Origin: Cordilura impudica
Lineage: Eukaryota; Arthropoda; Insecta; Diptera; Scathophagidae
Assembly (NCBI GenBank): GCA_963682025.1
Contig: OY821521.1
Coordinates: 54,861,908 to 54,925,907 of the forward strand
Direction: 5' to 3'
Length of the DNA stretch: 64,000 nucleotides
Shown: one piece after another, positions 9,975 to 21,302 of the stretch
Position numbering within the stretch: the stretch's first letter is position 1
Layout: the number at the start of each line of letters is the position of its first letter
Translations under genes and position numbers: made by a program
The notes under the pieces: generated by a model
Database searches by the model: none
The model's input: the letters and a program-made list of their open reading frames with translations, nothing else
What the model was told of the DNA's origin: nothing

Positions 9975-12900
9975 CTAATTAATTATATAAATAAAAACAA
10001 CTACAAATGTTAAAATCAAAATACCGTTGTAGATAAATAAATTGCCAGAGTTTTTTGAATACGTATCAAGTAATGTTTGATTAATGATCTTTAATAAAGG
10101 ATAACGTTCTCCACCACATATACCACGAAAATCGTCTAATTCTATAGTCCATATCATGATACCACCCAAATGTTCCTTTTTAACATAATCCGCCTTCAGG
10201 AAAATACTTCTTTCATTTTCATAGGCAATCCATTGATCACCGTTGTAGGCGTACGGAACCATTTGACTTGTTTCCCATTGCAAATGCCATAGAGATTTAT
10301 TTTTTAGAAATGTTTCACATAATTCATAGTAACCTAATATACCGGCTTGTCTAGTATATTGGCCAGCAATGCCAGGTCCTTTATGGGTTGCACCAACGTC
10401 ATGATTATTGGGATTTTCGAGCGTATAAGATCGGCCATAGAAATGTACACCCATTACGAGTTTATGACGGGGTGCTCCTAGAGAGATAAGAAAAATAACA
10501 TGAGTTTGATTTATGGGAAAAACACAATAATATTTTTAAGATTTAAAATTTAGATAAATTAAAATCATAAAAACTGAATACAATGAAATATAATGTCTAA
10601 TTTAGAATTGCTAAAAAAAAGGTAATTTATCATTGTGGAACAATTTTTATGATTTAACAGTCCTTAAACTAATTGACCGACAAAGAGTTAAACGAAAGAC
10701 CCAAATGATATAAATTCTGTGGAATTTTCTTATACCATTTTTTAAAAAGTTTTTTTATTTTATTTAGCACTTTCTTCTTTCTATTTCTTAAAAAATAACC
10801 TTTTAAAATAAAAGTTATTTAAAAAAAAAAAAGTAATTAAAAAAAATCTAACCCATAAAAACAAAGTTTTTATTAAAACTCTTTCTTTCCTCATCTCTCC
10901 GTGACTGTGCGTGACTATTTTAAATTAATCTTTTTTCACAGCAAGTCTCCGTGACTGTGCGTGACTCTGCGTGACTATGTCAAACTTGATCTTTTTCCAC
11001 AGCAAGTCTTACGACCAAGTTTCATATCGATCGGATAAGGGGAAATGGGTTTTAAATCACTCTGTGACTGCGCGTGACTATGAGTGCCTGTGCGTGACTA
11101 CGTCGAACTTAATCTTTCTTCACACCAAGTATATGGACCAAGTTTCAGATTGATTGGATGAGGGAAAATCCGTTTTGAATCTGTCCGTGACTGTGCGTGA
11201 CCATGCGTGACTGTGCGTGACTAACTCAAAGTTAATCTTTTTTCACAGCAAGTGCATGGACCAAGTTTCAGATCGATCGAATGAGGGGAAATGACATTTA
11301 GATCACTCCGTGGCTGTGCGTGACTATGCGTGACTGTGCGTGACTACCCCAAAATTAATCTATAATCACCACAAGACTATGGGCCAAGTTTCAGATCAAT
11401 TGGATAAGGGGGAATGGGGTTGCCCCACGACAGAGAGTATGAGTCAAAATGTTTTAATTTTTAGCTGTACGTGTTCAACAACACGAACTGAAAATAAAGC
11501 TACACTCCAACATGTGCATTGTTCATGCACATGTTTTTTTTTTCTTTTTTGAGAGCACGAACAGAACACAATCTTAAAATATAGCTACACTCGAAACTGT
11601 GTGGTTTATGTGCGTTCGAATACGTGATAGAAACATGTTCGTGTTCACAATCAAGTATTAAAACGAAACACAATCATGATCGTGTTCGGCAAAGTACAAA
11701 ATTTAGAAACACACATAATTGACATGAAATTATAAATATGTGTTGATTGTTTTAGAACAGAACATTGTGTGTTTGATGCGTGTATTTTTTGAACCTTGTC
11801 ATTAATATCTGGATTTATTGCACTATTTATAACAAATATAAGCAATATTTTAAAAGTAATAAATTTGATAAATAAAAAATTTCTTAGAAATGTCACCATA
11901 TTTTAGATCATAACTTGGCACAATGATGACCCATTTATACCATTTTTAAATACCAACTTGCTCCAAATAGTGACAAACAATATTATTCCAAGTTTACACA
12001 AGTAAATGGTTTATTTTATGAATGAGCATGATTTCAACAAACAGATGGACAGACGGATATCGCCATATTAACTCGAGTTTTTATAAGGATCGAGAATATA
12101 TATATATATATACCTTATGGAGTCGCATATTCTTTTTCGATGCACAGTGATATGGAGGGTATAAAAAATTTATTTTATAAAAATTAAGTTTTCAAATTAA
12201 GGGTTATTGTTCTTAAAAAGTTAGTTTTAATAATTTTGTTTTATTTTGAAAGCAATTTTTAATAGAATGTATTTTTATTGTAAAATTGTGTTTCTGCAAA
12301 TAATAGGTTTTTTAAAAAATATGTAGCTTAATAACCTACTAAATTTAATAATGCTAAATTTAATCAAAATATATTACTATTTGCGACCAGTAGTTTGATT
12401 ACAAGGTTTACATGGATACACGGACGCACAGACGGATAGACGGACGGACGGACATCGCTAAGTCGACTCAGATATCTAAAATCTAAAATCATAATATCTA
12501 AAAATATCTATCTATCTACACAGATCGACTCAGAATCATTTTCTGAGCTCATTGGCGATGTCCTTCCGTCTGTCTGTGTTTCCTAGTATTTAAACTACAG
12601 GTCACAAATATAAATATATTTTGAAAAACTTTAGTATATAAGCTTTTATCGGGCATAGGACGATCGCTACTGAGATTGGTTAAAATCTGTGCGTGATCGG
12701 ACCTAATACCCATACAAATGACCTCTATGAGATCGACCAAAATTGCATGAAGATCCAAATTATCATATATATCTTGGACAAATTTGGTTTGTATGTATTT
12801 ATTACACCCATTAATCAGTGGTCCAAAAATAAATCTTGAAGGACCACGCTTAGTCATAGCCCCATACAAATTGGCTTCGATATCTTCACTTAAATCTATC

Positions 12901-14720
12901 GAAAACCAAATTTATTACACAGATTTTTTCAAAAGATTCGTAATGTAGAGCTTATTAAGAAGAAGTTTTACACAAGCAAAGTTTTAAAATTGAATTTATT
13001 TTAATACACTACGGTCGTGTACAAAAAAGAAAGTCAATACGCATCACTACGATTGTGAACTAAAAGCGCTTGAAGAGCTGAAAGTCCCTTTTTTATTATT
13101 CCCATATTCAGCTCGTCAATATACATTGATTGAGGTGTATCACTACCTCAAATTCGAAAAAAAAAACTGCTTGATGCGATAAGCTAATGTACATAATTTG
13201 TTTTCAAAATGTTTCTGTTTTACTTACTTGGTCTAGATCGACTATACAATACCCTATACCATGCGTTTAGAGAGAGGGTTTGGATCCAACTATGTTGAGG
13301 CAATAACTGCATATAGAAAATAAGCTAATTCTAATGGTATTGATTATTATTAATTTGTGTCCGTGCAGATATGAAAAAGTTCATATCTGATGTTATTTCT
13401 ACACGGGGACTAGGTCAAAAAATGGAATGATCATGACCATATTTAGAAAAGTATCTTAGTTTTCTCAAAAACATACAATAAACAAAAAATCTATGCAAAA
13501 TTTTTGTTTTTTGATGGATTTAAGTGAAGAACGCGATTCAGCTTTATATGGGGACTATGACAAAAATTTTACCTACAAGGTTTATTTTGACTACTGATTA
13601 GTGGGTATAATAGACACACGTACACCAAATTTTATCGATATATAAATGATAATCTGGATCGTACGGCCATTTTAGTCGGTCTGATAGGGGTTAATTATAT
13701 GGGGGCTAATTCTAAACATGCACCAACTTTCACCAATTTCAACAGCGATTTTCCTATGGTCGATAAAAGCTAAATGGCATCAATAAATATTCATATTTGC
13801 GACCAGTAGTTTGATTACAAGTTCTACATGGTCACACAGACGGACGGACAGACAGATACAGGCAGATGGAAGGACGGACAAACATCAGCACAAACTCGAC
13901 ATTAAATAAATATAATTAATTATTTTTATAAAAATTACTTGGAATTTACCTTGATTTATCCAAAACTTGGCTATAGCATCAAAATTAAGTTGTTTAGCAC
14001 GTTCCGTAAGATCTAAAGGGCCAGCATATAGAGGTGCATTAATGCCTATCACAGGATTCCAGGGTCCATGTAGATTATAAGACATAACATTAATCAAATC
14101 CAAATACTTAACCATTCCTGTAATGTTATAGGAGCGTTCGGCCGAAAACTGGGTTGAAACAACTGCAGCGGTTAAAATAAAGCCAAAGGGTTTAAATCTG
14201 TGAGCACATAATATTAATAGCACTTTTTCATATTTACCCTTTTTTTTTAGTCATACATACCCCTCATGCAATTCTTTCAACAAAATCACAAAATTTTCAC
14301 GATCGTTATTGTTTAAATTATGACGCTCATTTGGATACTCCCAATCTATATCTAGACCATTAAAACCATGTCTCTGTAAAAATTGTACAGATGACTGAAG
14401 GAATGTTGCTCTTTTTGTGCGATCAGCTGCTACTATAGAAAAATTTTTGGAACCTGCATTCCAACCACCAACAGATAATATGGTTTTTAAGTTGCGATTT
14501 TTTAATTTCAAATCATTAAATTTTCGTATATTGCCACGACCGTTATTTTCCTCTAAATCCAAACGAGAATCTCTAACTTTAAGTTCACCAGTTTCTTCGA
14601 TGCCAAAGAAGGCATACAATAAATGAGTGCATAAAAAAGGATCAAAATCTGTGGCAACATCAAATTTACCCAAAGATTTTCGATTAGCGGACCAACTTCC
14701 ATGATAGCAAACAACATTTC
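9975..14720 (-). CDS. GH18 chitinase, membrane- or GPI-anchored type
   Basis: A glycoside hydrolase family 18 enzyme that hydrolyses chitin beta-1,4 bonds, probably outside the cell. Minus-strand exons with GT/AG sites: 14720-14261, 14197-13950 and 10477-9975 (stop TAG), giving about 403 residues, the usual catalytic-domain length. Seen in order: VVCYHGSWSANR (first strand), TILSVGGWNAGS (strand 3), GLDIDWEYP (DxDxE catalytic motif with the acid glutamate intact), VMSYNLHGPW (strand 6), GVHFYGRSY and IMIWTIELDDF (last strand). No chitin-binding peritrophin domain follows; the protein ends in about 20 hydrophobic residues, which suggests a membrane segment or GPI signal (inference). A signal-peptide exon should lie upstream: MFVNFLALIT near 14862 looks right, but its donor phase (2) does not fit the phase-1 join required. 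The 3.5-kb last intron holds a minisatellite and repeats. It is most like the small Drosophila Cht4/8/9-type enzymes, but I do not assign a symbol. Confidence 0.85.
10891..11425 (+). repeat. Minisatellite, about 120-bp unit, in chitinase intron
   Basis: Unit starts (GTGACTGTGCGTGACT) fall at 10901, 10951, 11064, 11187 and 11310, with spacing 50, 113, 123 and 123. Each unit opens with two to four copies of a 10-bp GTGACTNTGC motif, followed by a single-copy-like segment (CACAGCAAGT ... CCAAGTTTCAGATCGAT). Repeat therefore occurs at two levels. It sits within the last intron of the chitinase gene. Confidence 0.85.
11455..11700. repeat. CGTGTTC-rich repeat, MITE-like
   Basis: Several direct and inverted copies of GTGTTCG/CGAACAC and ACACGAAC occur with the phrase AAAGCTACACTC twice. 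Clear termini or a TSD could not be defined. Confidence 0.35.
11900..12175 (-). repeat. Dispersed repeat R2, copy 1
   Basis: In inverted orientation this matches 23735-24050: GAGGGTATA, GACTCCATAAAG, GATCCTTAT and a GACGGACGGA run. It contains a short TA microsatellite (12099-12113). No coding potential. Confidence 0.55.
12360..12905. repeat. AR1 repeat fragments, opposed
   Basis: Positions 12360-12475 are the end of a plus-oriented AR1 copy (TTTGCGACCAGTAGTTTGAT, GACGGACGGACGG). Positions 12505-12905 are a minus-oriented copy (GTCCTTCCGTCTGTC, CCCATACAAATGACC). ORFs here are repeat frames, not genes. Confidence 0.7.
13229..13895 (+). repeat. AR1 repeat copy, chitinase intron
   Basis: It begins TTACTTGGTCTAGATCGACTA, a variant of the AR1 palindrome end, followed by ATACCCTATACCATGCG. 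It ends in the GACGGACGGACAGAC run. The far terminal hairpin is missing, so the copy is truncated at its 3' side by exon 3's flank. Confidence 0.75.
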
Positions 14721-14824
14721 CTATAACATACATATATTTTTTGAATTTTTCTTTGCTTCAAAAGTTGGTGATAAGTTTTCAACTTACTGATTTTATTAGC
14801 CACCACGATATCATTTTGTAATAT

Positions 14825-14862
14825 TACTTACAATGTTATCAATGCTAAAAAATTGACAAACA
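14825..14862 (-). CDS. Possible signal-peptide exon of the chitinase
   Basis: The minus strand reads ATG then FVNFLALIT and a GTAAGT donor, a good hydrophobic secretion signal just upstream of the chitinase. The phase does not match exon 2 by one base, so either there is a one-base error here or the true first exon lies elsewhere. Confidence 0.4.
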
Positions 14863-15107
14863 TTTTGTAAAAACGAAAAAATATCCTTAATTGTTAATTT
14901 TTTTTTTTTTTGTTATTTCAAGGTATACACTTATCGACTTACTTAAACCAAAGCAAATGAAAAACGTATTTGTATTTATAGGTCCGGTTAAGCAGATTCG
15001 AAGAGTTAATTACAAGATTACAAAACTGATAAAACGATGATACACACGGATGTATCATAAGTATAAAGATGATGAATACATAGTAAAGTTATTATAGAAA
15101 TTAATTA

Positions 15108-15170
15108 TATTTTTTTTTTATTTTTTTTTATTTTTATTTTTTTTATTTTTTTTTTTTTATTATATTTTTA
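15108..15170. repeat. T-rich low-complexity tract
   Basis: TTTTTTATT-type low-complexity tract upstream of repeat R3. Positions 14890-15107 hold nothing else recognisable. Confidence 0.8.
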
Positions 15171-15175
15171 CTCCC

Positions 15176-15512
15176 TTTATTTTAACTCATAGTGTCATAG
15201 TATTTGCATCGAGATGCAAAAGAAAATTTTGATTTTTGACAAAGATATTTTCAGTCAATCAATTATTTAATTACATGTTGGTAAATTAATTTACAAATAA
15301 AGGCTGTATAATATAAAATTGGTTTCTATGGGTTGGTTTTTTTTATCCTTGTTACTCCCTTTATATTAATTCGTAGTGTCTGTTTTTCCGTGATTCAATG
15401 ATACTTTGCAGGCAGACTCGTGGCGCCGATAAAAAAAATATAACAAACCAATTTTTTGACTGTAGAATTTACAATTGTTGAGTAAAACTGAAACGATACG
15501 GTAAACCTAATT
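15176..15512. repeat. Dispersed repeat R3, doubled copy
   Basis: Two partial R3 units in tandem (about 15176-15345 and 15346-15512), each with a CTCATAGTGTC or TCGTAGTGTC start. The second unit is cut by E2 and resumes at 23677-23735 (AAAGGGAGTATAATAAAAAC). Confidence 0.6.
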
Positions 15513-16052
15513 CTGTGGTTTTCTAGAATAACCGCGTGTGTCAATTTTTGTCAGTTTTGAGTTAACGATGCCAAATATATTAATTTTTAAGGCTCTTTTA
15601 CATGTGTTAAATTTTTGTTTAAAAAATATTGACCAATTCTGAGTTTTTTCTGTAAATAACGACGTAACTTAAGTGTTTATTAAATTAATTTGCAGCACTA
15701 TCGACGTATGTCAACCTTTGTTTGATCGCTGACAAATTATTTTCTCAGAAAACGACACATAGCGATATACGTTGTTACTAATGAAAAAAAATGCAAAATT
15801 ATTTTGGATTATTTTTCAGTTTATAACCACTTATAAAAACTTGTGTGTTTATTTCTGTTATTTTTTGTCACTATTATTCTTGTTACGTTGTTATATTCTC
15901 ATCCTAAGTCGCGTTAACTTTTTGTTGACGAACAAAAAAATCCATTTTTCAAGCAACAACCACTTATGTCTACATGGGTGGTTGCATTGGTACTTTTCTT
16001 TTTCAAAGAAAACGACGTTTGTCGACATAAGTTGTTTTATCTGCACACACTT

Positions 16053-17980
16053 ATTTATTTTTTATTTATTTAATAGATTCATTTACTAATATAATAACAA
16101 AATTTTGTTTAAATGTAAATAATGATCTATAACTGGCATAACATAAAGTTGTGAGCCAGATTGGCAAAATTAAAGCTGTTAAAAATAAGAATTCATAAAA
16201 TTTTTTATACATATATACAGCTTCAATTATTTAACAAAAGTACTAAGTACAAATATTTATATAGAATTTTATTTTTTAAAAGAACTAAGAAAATTCATTT
16301 AATATCAATTTTCTGTATTTTAAACAAGATTCCAGGTAGTTGACAAGAGAAACAAAATTAAAGGCAATGCCATTTAGAATATTTAGAACGTCGAGTAAAT
16401 TTAGTTGATGTTTGTTGAAAAATGTAATTCTAAATCCATTATACATAGGACATGTACCAATAAAATGAAGAGTATTTTCCGTTGCGTCTAAATTACAGAG
16501 AGAGCAGATGCCGTCTGATGTACTTCTGAAAGATCTAGCATTTATATCCAAAAGTCCTGCTCTTGCTCTTATCAATAGGCTTATGGCACGAGATGAGAGT
16601 TCCGTAGTAGTGATTTGCAGCAAAAAATAGTTTAGTTGTGAGTATAAGTCATGAAATTGAGAGTTTCTAGCGTCGGAAATAAAGTTTTGATTTTCATAAC
16701 CTTTAACCAGGGGTAAAATTGCCTCGCAATGTTTGCTCAGTTGTACAGAATTATTATCTGATACAAAATTTATTTTAGCACACAAATTAGTCCAAACCTC
16801 AGCCCAAAAAGTTTTTTTAGCAATTATAATTTCTGCAAGCTTGCGAGGTAATCTGTTGCAAGGCATGCTAAACACTTTGTTGATGTAATCAAAATGCAAT
16901 TTTAACGAATCTATGTATAAAGAATGTAAACCAGTTTCTAAAAAGAGCATATAGTTTGGCGTGTTGCTAGGCAAAAGTAACATCTTTTTAATGAAAAATC
17001 TAAATAACTTTTCAACTATATCGTATTTCATGTAACCCCATATTTGGGCTCCGTAGAACATGATTGAACGAGATACAGCACTAAAAATTTTAAGCTTATT
17101 TTTATTAGATATTTTGGGATGGTTTATATACTTAGACCAAGAAGAAGAGATTGCCATTTTTGATGTTGTTAGTTTATTTTCCAAATGTTTATTGAAGGAT
17201 AAATTATAACACAAGTCCATACCAAGATATTTATATGAGTTAACGTTTTCAATTTCATTTTCTCCATACGTCCACTCTAAGTTGTTAGATATTCTAGTGC
17301 CACTTCGAAAAACTAATACTTTGGATTTAGAAAGGTTGACTTTTAAATGCCATAAGTTACTATACACATGAAGGGAATTAATCATAAATTGGAGACCACT
17401 GGGCGAATCAGCTAATATGACAATATCGTCTGCATAAAGAAGAACTTTTACGGTCATGTTGTCAACAGTTATTCCACCAGAAAGAGCATCTGCTAAGTCA
17501 TTCAAATATAATGCAAACAGAATTGGGCTTAATATGCAACCCTGTTTGACGCCAAGATTCACATTGAAAGAATTGGAGAGTGAGTTTCTGAATAATATTT
17601 GACTAGAGGTGCTATCATACGATTGTTGCAGTAAACGTGTTATCTTTGATGACAATCCCATATTAGCCAGTTTATAAAACAAAGAATTTCGAGGAATCGA
17701 ATCAAATGCACAAGTAAAATCGACGAAGAAAGCATAAGTATTTTTACCATTAAGTTTATTTAAATGAACAATATTAGTTAAATTGAAAACATTATCGACG
17801 GTGGAATATTGTTTCCTAAACCCAGCTTGGTATTAATTTAAAATGTTATGTTCGTCAATCCAGTACGTTATACGATTCATAAGGATGCTATTAAAAATTT
17901 TGCATAGAGTATCAATTAAAGACAATCCACGATAATTAGACGGAATGTTTGTATTTCCTTTCATCAGCAATGGAATAAGA
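16053..17980 (-). mobile_element. LINE B, 3' part, inserted in E2
   Basis: A minus-strand non-LTR element whose 3' end (TTTATTTATTT tail at 16053) abuts E2. The target duplication GCACACACTT (16043-16052 and 23440-23449) encloses the whole 7.4-kb nest. Its reverse transcriptase reading continues up to 17980, where LINE A's own tail begins. Its 5' remainder is not clearly identified beyond LINE A; a short piece may survive at 23370-23439. Confidence 0.8.
16285..17682 (-). pseudogene. LINE B reverse transcriptase and C-terminal domain
   Basis: A 465-residue open frame that covers most of a LINE reverse transcriptase, the enzyme that copies the element RNA at the nick. Seen: NVNLGVKQGCILSPILFALY (QG block), VLLYADDIVILADS with the catalytic YADD box, YKYLGMDL, and a C-terminal zinc knuckle C-x2-C-x9-H-x4-C beginning CSLC. 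The same frame carries on upstream to about 17970 (TCAFDSIPRNSLFYKLANMG, YQAGFRKQYST, NYRGLSLIDTLCKI), interrupted by one stop near 17834. The KQGC block and terminal knuckle set it apart from LINE A (VPQG, no knuckle), so the two belong to different clades. It is 5'-truncated and carries the stop, so it is not functional. Confidence 0.85.
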
Positions 17981-18187
17981 ATTTATTTTTATTTATTTAT
18001 TTATTAAATTAATTTTGTAATTTCTACAACAAAACATTTGTCTTAAAAAGTAGAATTCGTATGGTGTTATAATGTGAATTAACAAAAGTAAAGTAATATA
18101 AAAGTAAAATAACAATTACATGCAAATTACAAATTACAATTTTTTAATTTATAAACAATAATTTATTTTAATAATAAAACAAGTTAT

Positions 18188-21016
18188 CTATGAATAAAAT
18201 TTAAATAGTTTTTTTTTAAATTCTAACGCGTTGCTGGTTTCTTTAATTGTAGGAGGAATAATATTCCAAAGACGTATTGCAGTTATAAAAAAATGCCATT
18301 CGGATATTAACGTCCGATGATTAAATTGAATTAAATTTCTATTTCTTCTGAGTTGACTAAATCTCAAACGATTAAAAAGATGACAAGGCTCTCGGGTTAT
18401 TATAATTTTATGAAGAAATATTAGAGTTCTTATTTTCAGAAGGTCTTCGAACAACACACCAAATATTCTCTTAGAGTATGGAGTTATATTGAGGTAAACA
18501 CCATTAGTTCTGTAATTACTGAGACCATAAATGTATCTTGCAATATTGTTGTAAGTAACATTCAATTTTGATTTGCTGGTTGCATCACAACTTGCAAAAA
18601 TCTCACATCCGTAGGTTAAAGTAGGTATCAAATAAGTTTTAGCAAGCAGTAACCTTATTTTTATTGGCGTGTAGTATTGCGTAGGCCAAAGAGTCCTGAG
18701 CATCGCGTATGTTTTGCCACAGGCAGCTATGACGTGATCTGACCAGGTCAGAGTGTTATTAAATGTGATACCAAGATTTTTTGCTTTGTTAACGATTTCA
18801 ATCTGTTGGTTGCTAATACAAACACTAGGACTTTCAATAATTTTCCTTGTCCTTTTATGTATAACGATACATTTGGATTTTTTAGGATTCAAACTTAAAC
18901 CATTCACATTCGCCCAGAGAGAAACACGCTGCAAGTCATCATTTAGTTTTGCAGTACATTGTTCAATGTTTCCTTGTTTATTACTTACGTATAATTGGAC
19001 GTCATCGGCATACATTCTAATGTTGCAGTGGAGCAACTGTTCAGGAAGATCATTTGCGTAGATGGAAAAGAGGAGAGGCCCAAGAATGGAGCCCTGTGGT
19101 ACACCCCTGATAACGGGAAGAAAGGTTGAGGTGGTTAAAGATTTTATTTCAACACACTGTTCTCGATCCTTTAGATATGATTCAATTAATTTAGTAGATG
19201 TAGAGGAAAAATTCATCATTTTTTCTAATTTTTGAATCAATACGGTATGGTCAACGGTATCAAAAGCCTTTGAATGATCCAACAACACCAACATTGCAAC
19301 ACATCCATCGTCAATTTCCTTTCTGAGATCTTCGGCTACATCGGTAAGAGCAGTAATGCAACTATGTTTGGCCCGAAATCCAGATTGTTTATCGGTCAAC
19401 AAATTATGATGTTCAATGTAATTAGTTATCTGTAAATGTAAAAGTTTTTCAAATGCTTTTGACAGATATGGCAATATGGCTATAGGCCGATACTCAGTGG
19501 GTGATTTTGGAATTGGAAGAATTTTAGCCTGCTTCCATCTTAGTGGATAAGTGCTTGTCATAATAATTTTGTTAAATATATTTGTAATTATTGGTAGTAG
19601 TGTCGGGAGAATAATTTTAAAAAAAGCGGGATGAATACCATCAATGCCTATAGCGTTTGATTTTATGGATAGGCAGCTTTTGAATACATCTAATTGACTT
19701 ACACTTTCGAAATTGAATAAACTTTGTGGAAGATTTGTAGCATGATAGTTAATATAATAACTATGGTCTGCTTGAGACATGGGTATATTAACAAATTTTT
19801 TATTTATATCATCTGGATCTAATGTTATATTAACATCACTGTTTTTACTATTAACTATTCCAATTTCTTTAATGGTTTTCCATTTATTTTTTGTAGAAAT
19901 GGATTGTGAAAATTTGTTGGCATAGTATTTTGACTTTACGTTTCTTATGGTTTTGGTTACAATTTTTCTCGCGTTGCGATAAGTATTATACAGATCATAA
20001 GTTTTATAGCGCTTCCAGCGAGAGTAAGCATAGTCACGATCTGCTATGAGGTGCTTAATTTCAGATGTAAACCAAGGTTTCTGGCGGTAATTTACTTCTT
20101 TCGTTTGCAATGGCACTATTGTATTAAATAACGTTGTTATATTTTGTTCCACGAAAGCCAATTGATCATTAATAGATAGCATATGATAAACGCAATCCCA
20201 GTCAATTTTGACAAACTCTTCTTCAAGAGTGAAATAGTTAATACGTTTCAAGTTACGAAATTGGATTTTCTCTGTAGAAGTTTCTAGTGGAATATCAAAA
20301 ATTAAAAAAATTAGATCGTGCCTAGAAAAACACGATGCGGACAACTGGTCATATAATAAGATTTTTTCTTCATTGGAGACAAAAAATAGGTCGAGCAAAG
20401 TATTATTTGATGATGTAAAATGTGTTGGCATTAGAGAATTTGCAGAAACAAGATTAAATGATTGCATATTGAGGGTTAAACATGATTCTGTTAGCAGATT
20501 AGAGTTAAAGTCTCCAGCTATTAAAACGTCACTATATAATGCAGTGATATCTTCCAAAATTTTATAAAAATGTGTGAAATCAATAGTATTCCTTGGCCTG
20601 TAGACACAACCAATAAGAAATTTTCTTCCATAACTACAAGCTTCAAGAAAAAGATATTCTACTTTGTTGTTAGGGTCTATTTTTTCATCACTTTTACTTT
20701 TCAATTTACAGCCCAGCCCTTTTTTTACATAAATTGCCACACCGCCAAAGCCGTCAGATCTATCATTTCTATATAAATTATAACCATCCAGCGATACCAG
20801 GTCATCTGTGATAGATTCATCAAACCAAGTCTCAGACACACATATAACATTAACGTTAGAAATTTGAAAAATAAATCTAAACTCGTCTATTTTGTTTCTT
20901 AGACTTTGTGCGTTAATATGACAAATTTTTAAGCCGCTTCTCTGTTTGGCTAGAATTTTTATCATGTTTGCTGTTACGTCTTGAGAATATATTGGAAGGC
21001 CTCCCATTAAAGCCAT
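18188..21016 (-). CDS. LINE A ORF2: endonuclease and reverse transcriptase
   Basis: A 942-residue polyprotein that nicks target DNA and reverse-transcribes the LINE RNA. The N-terminal APE-type endonuclease spans about residues 30-250, with HINAQSLRNK, SETWFDE, VYRPRNT, AGDFNSN and SRHDLI carrying the usual N, E, Y, D/N and H catalytic positions. The reverse transcriptase (about 440-720) shows YRPIAILPYLSKAFEK, QSGFRAKHSC, HSKAFDTVDH (motif A), GVPQGSILGPLLFSIYANDL and RMYADDVQLY with the catalytic YADD. The C-terminus (720-942, LAKTYLIPTLTYGCEIF, WHFFITAIRLWNIIPP) has no RNase H and no zinc knuckle. Start MALMGGLPIYS was chosen as the first Met of the open frame. All key residues are present, so the enzyme looks competent. 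The clade is Jockey/CR1/Kiri-like; I cannot settle it by eye. Confidence 0.92.
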   Translation of the reverse strand: MALMGGLPIYSQDVTANMIKILAKQRSGLKICHINAQSLRNKIDEFRFIFQISNVNVICVSETWFDESITDDLVSLDGYNLYRNDRSDGFGGVAIYVKKGLGCKLKSKSDEKIDPNNKVEYLFLEACSYGRKFLIGCVYRPRNTIDFTHFYKILEDITALYSDVLIAGDFNSNLLTESCLTLNMQSFNLVSANSLMPTHFTSSNNTLLDLFFVSNEEKILLYDQLSASCFSRHDLIFLIFDIPLETSTEKIQFRNLKRINYFTLEEEFVKIDWDCVYHMLSINDQLAFVEQNITTLFNTIVPLQTKEVNYRQKPWFTSEIKHLIADRDYAYSRWKRYKTYDLYNTYRNARKIVTKTIRNVKSKYYANKFSQSISTKNKWKTIKEIGIVNSKNSDVNITLDPDDINKKFVNIPMSQADHSYYINYHATNLPQSLFNFESVSQLDVFKSCLSIKSNAIGIDGIHPAFFKIILPTLLPIITNIFNKIIMTSTYPLRWKQAKILPIPKSPTEYRPIAILPYLSKAFEKLLHLQITNYIEHHNLLTDKQSGFRAKHSCITALTDVAEDLRKEIDDGCVAMLVLLDHSKAFDTVDHTVLIQKLEKMMNFSSTSTKLIESYLKDREQCVEIKSLTTSTFLPVIRGVPQGSILGPLLFSIYANDLPEQLLHCNIRMYADDVQLYVSNKQGNIEQCTAKLNDDLQRVSLWANVNGLSLNPKKSKCIVIHKRTRKIIESPSVCISNQQIEIVNKAKNLGITFNNTLTWSDHVIAACGKTYAMLRTLWPTQYYTPIKIRLLLAKTYLIPTLTYGCEIFASCDATSKSKLNVTYNNIARYIYGLSNYRTNGVYLNITPYSKRIFGVLFEDLLKIRTLIFLHKIIITREPCHLFNRLRFSQLRRNRNLIQFNHRTLISEWHFFITAIRLWNIIPPTIKETSNALEFKKKLFKFYS

Positions 21017-21302
21017 AATCTGAAAAATAAAAATAAATTGGGAAACCTACAAGCAACGCTAATTAGAAATGTAAATAATATAACACCATAGAATTTAATT
21101 ATGTAAGCTATGAGTCTAACATTTTGATCAATATTAAAATAAAAGTAAACAGTTACATTTAAAATATGATTAAGAATAAAATTAATAAAATTAATAGTAC
21201 AATAATCAAAAATAGTTACGATGATACAATAGTCATGAAAAAAGGCAAAGGCAAACCTGCAGAAAGGCACAACGAAAATTGGTAAAGATGTGTTATGTAT
21301 CA

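Noticed and set aside
20373..20776. Plus-strand ORFs inside LINE A
   Set aside because: They are shadows of the 942-residue ORF2 on the minus strand.
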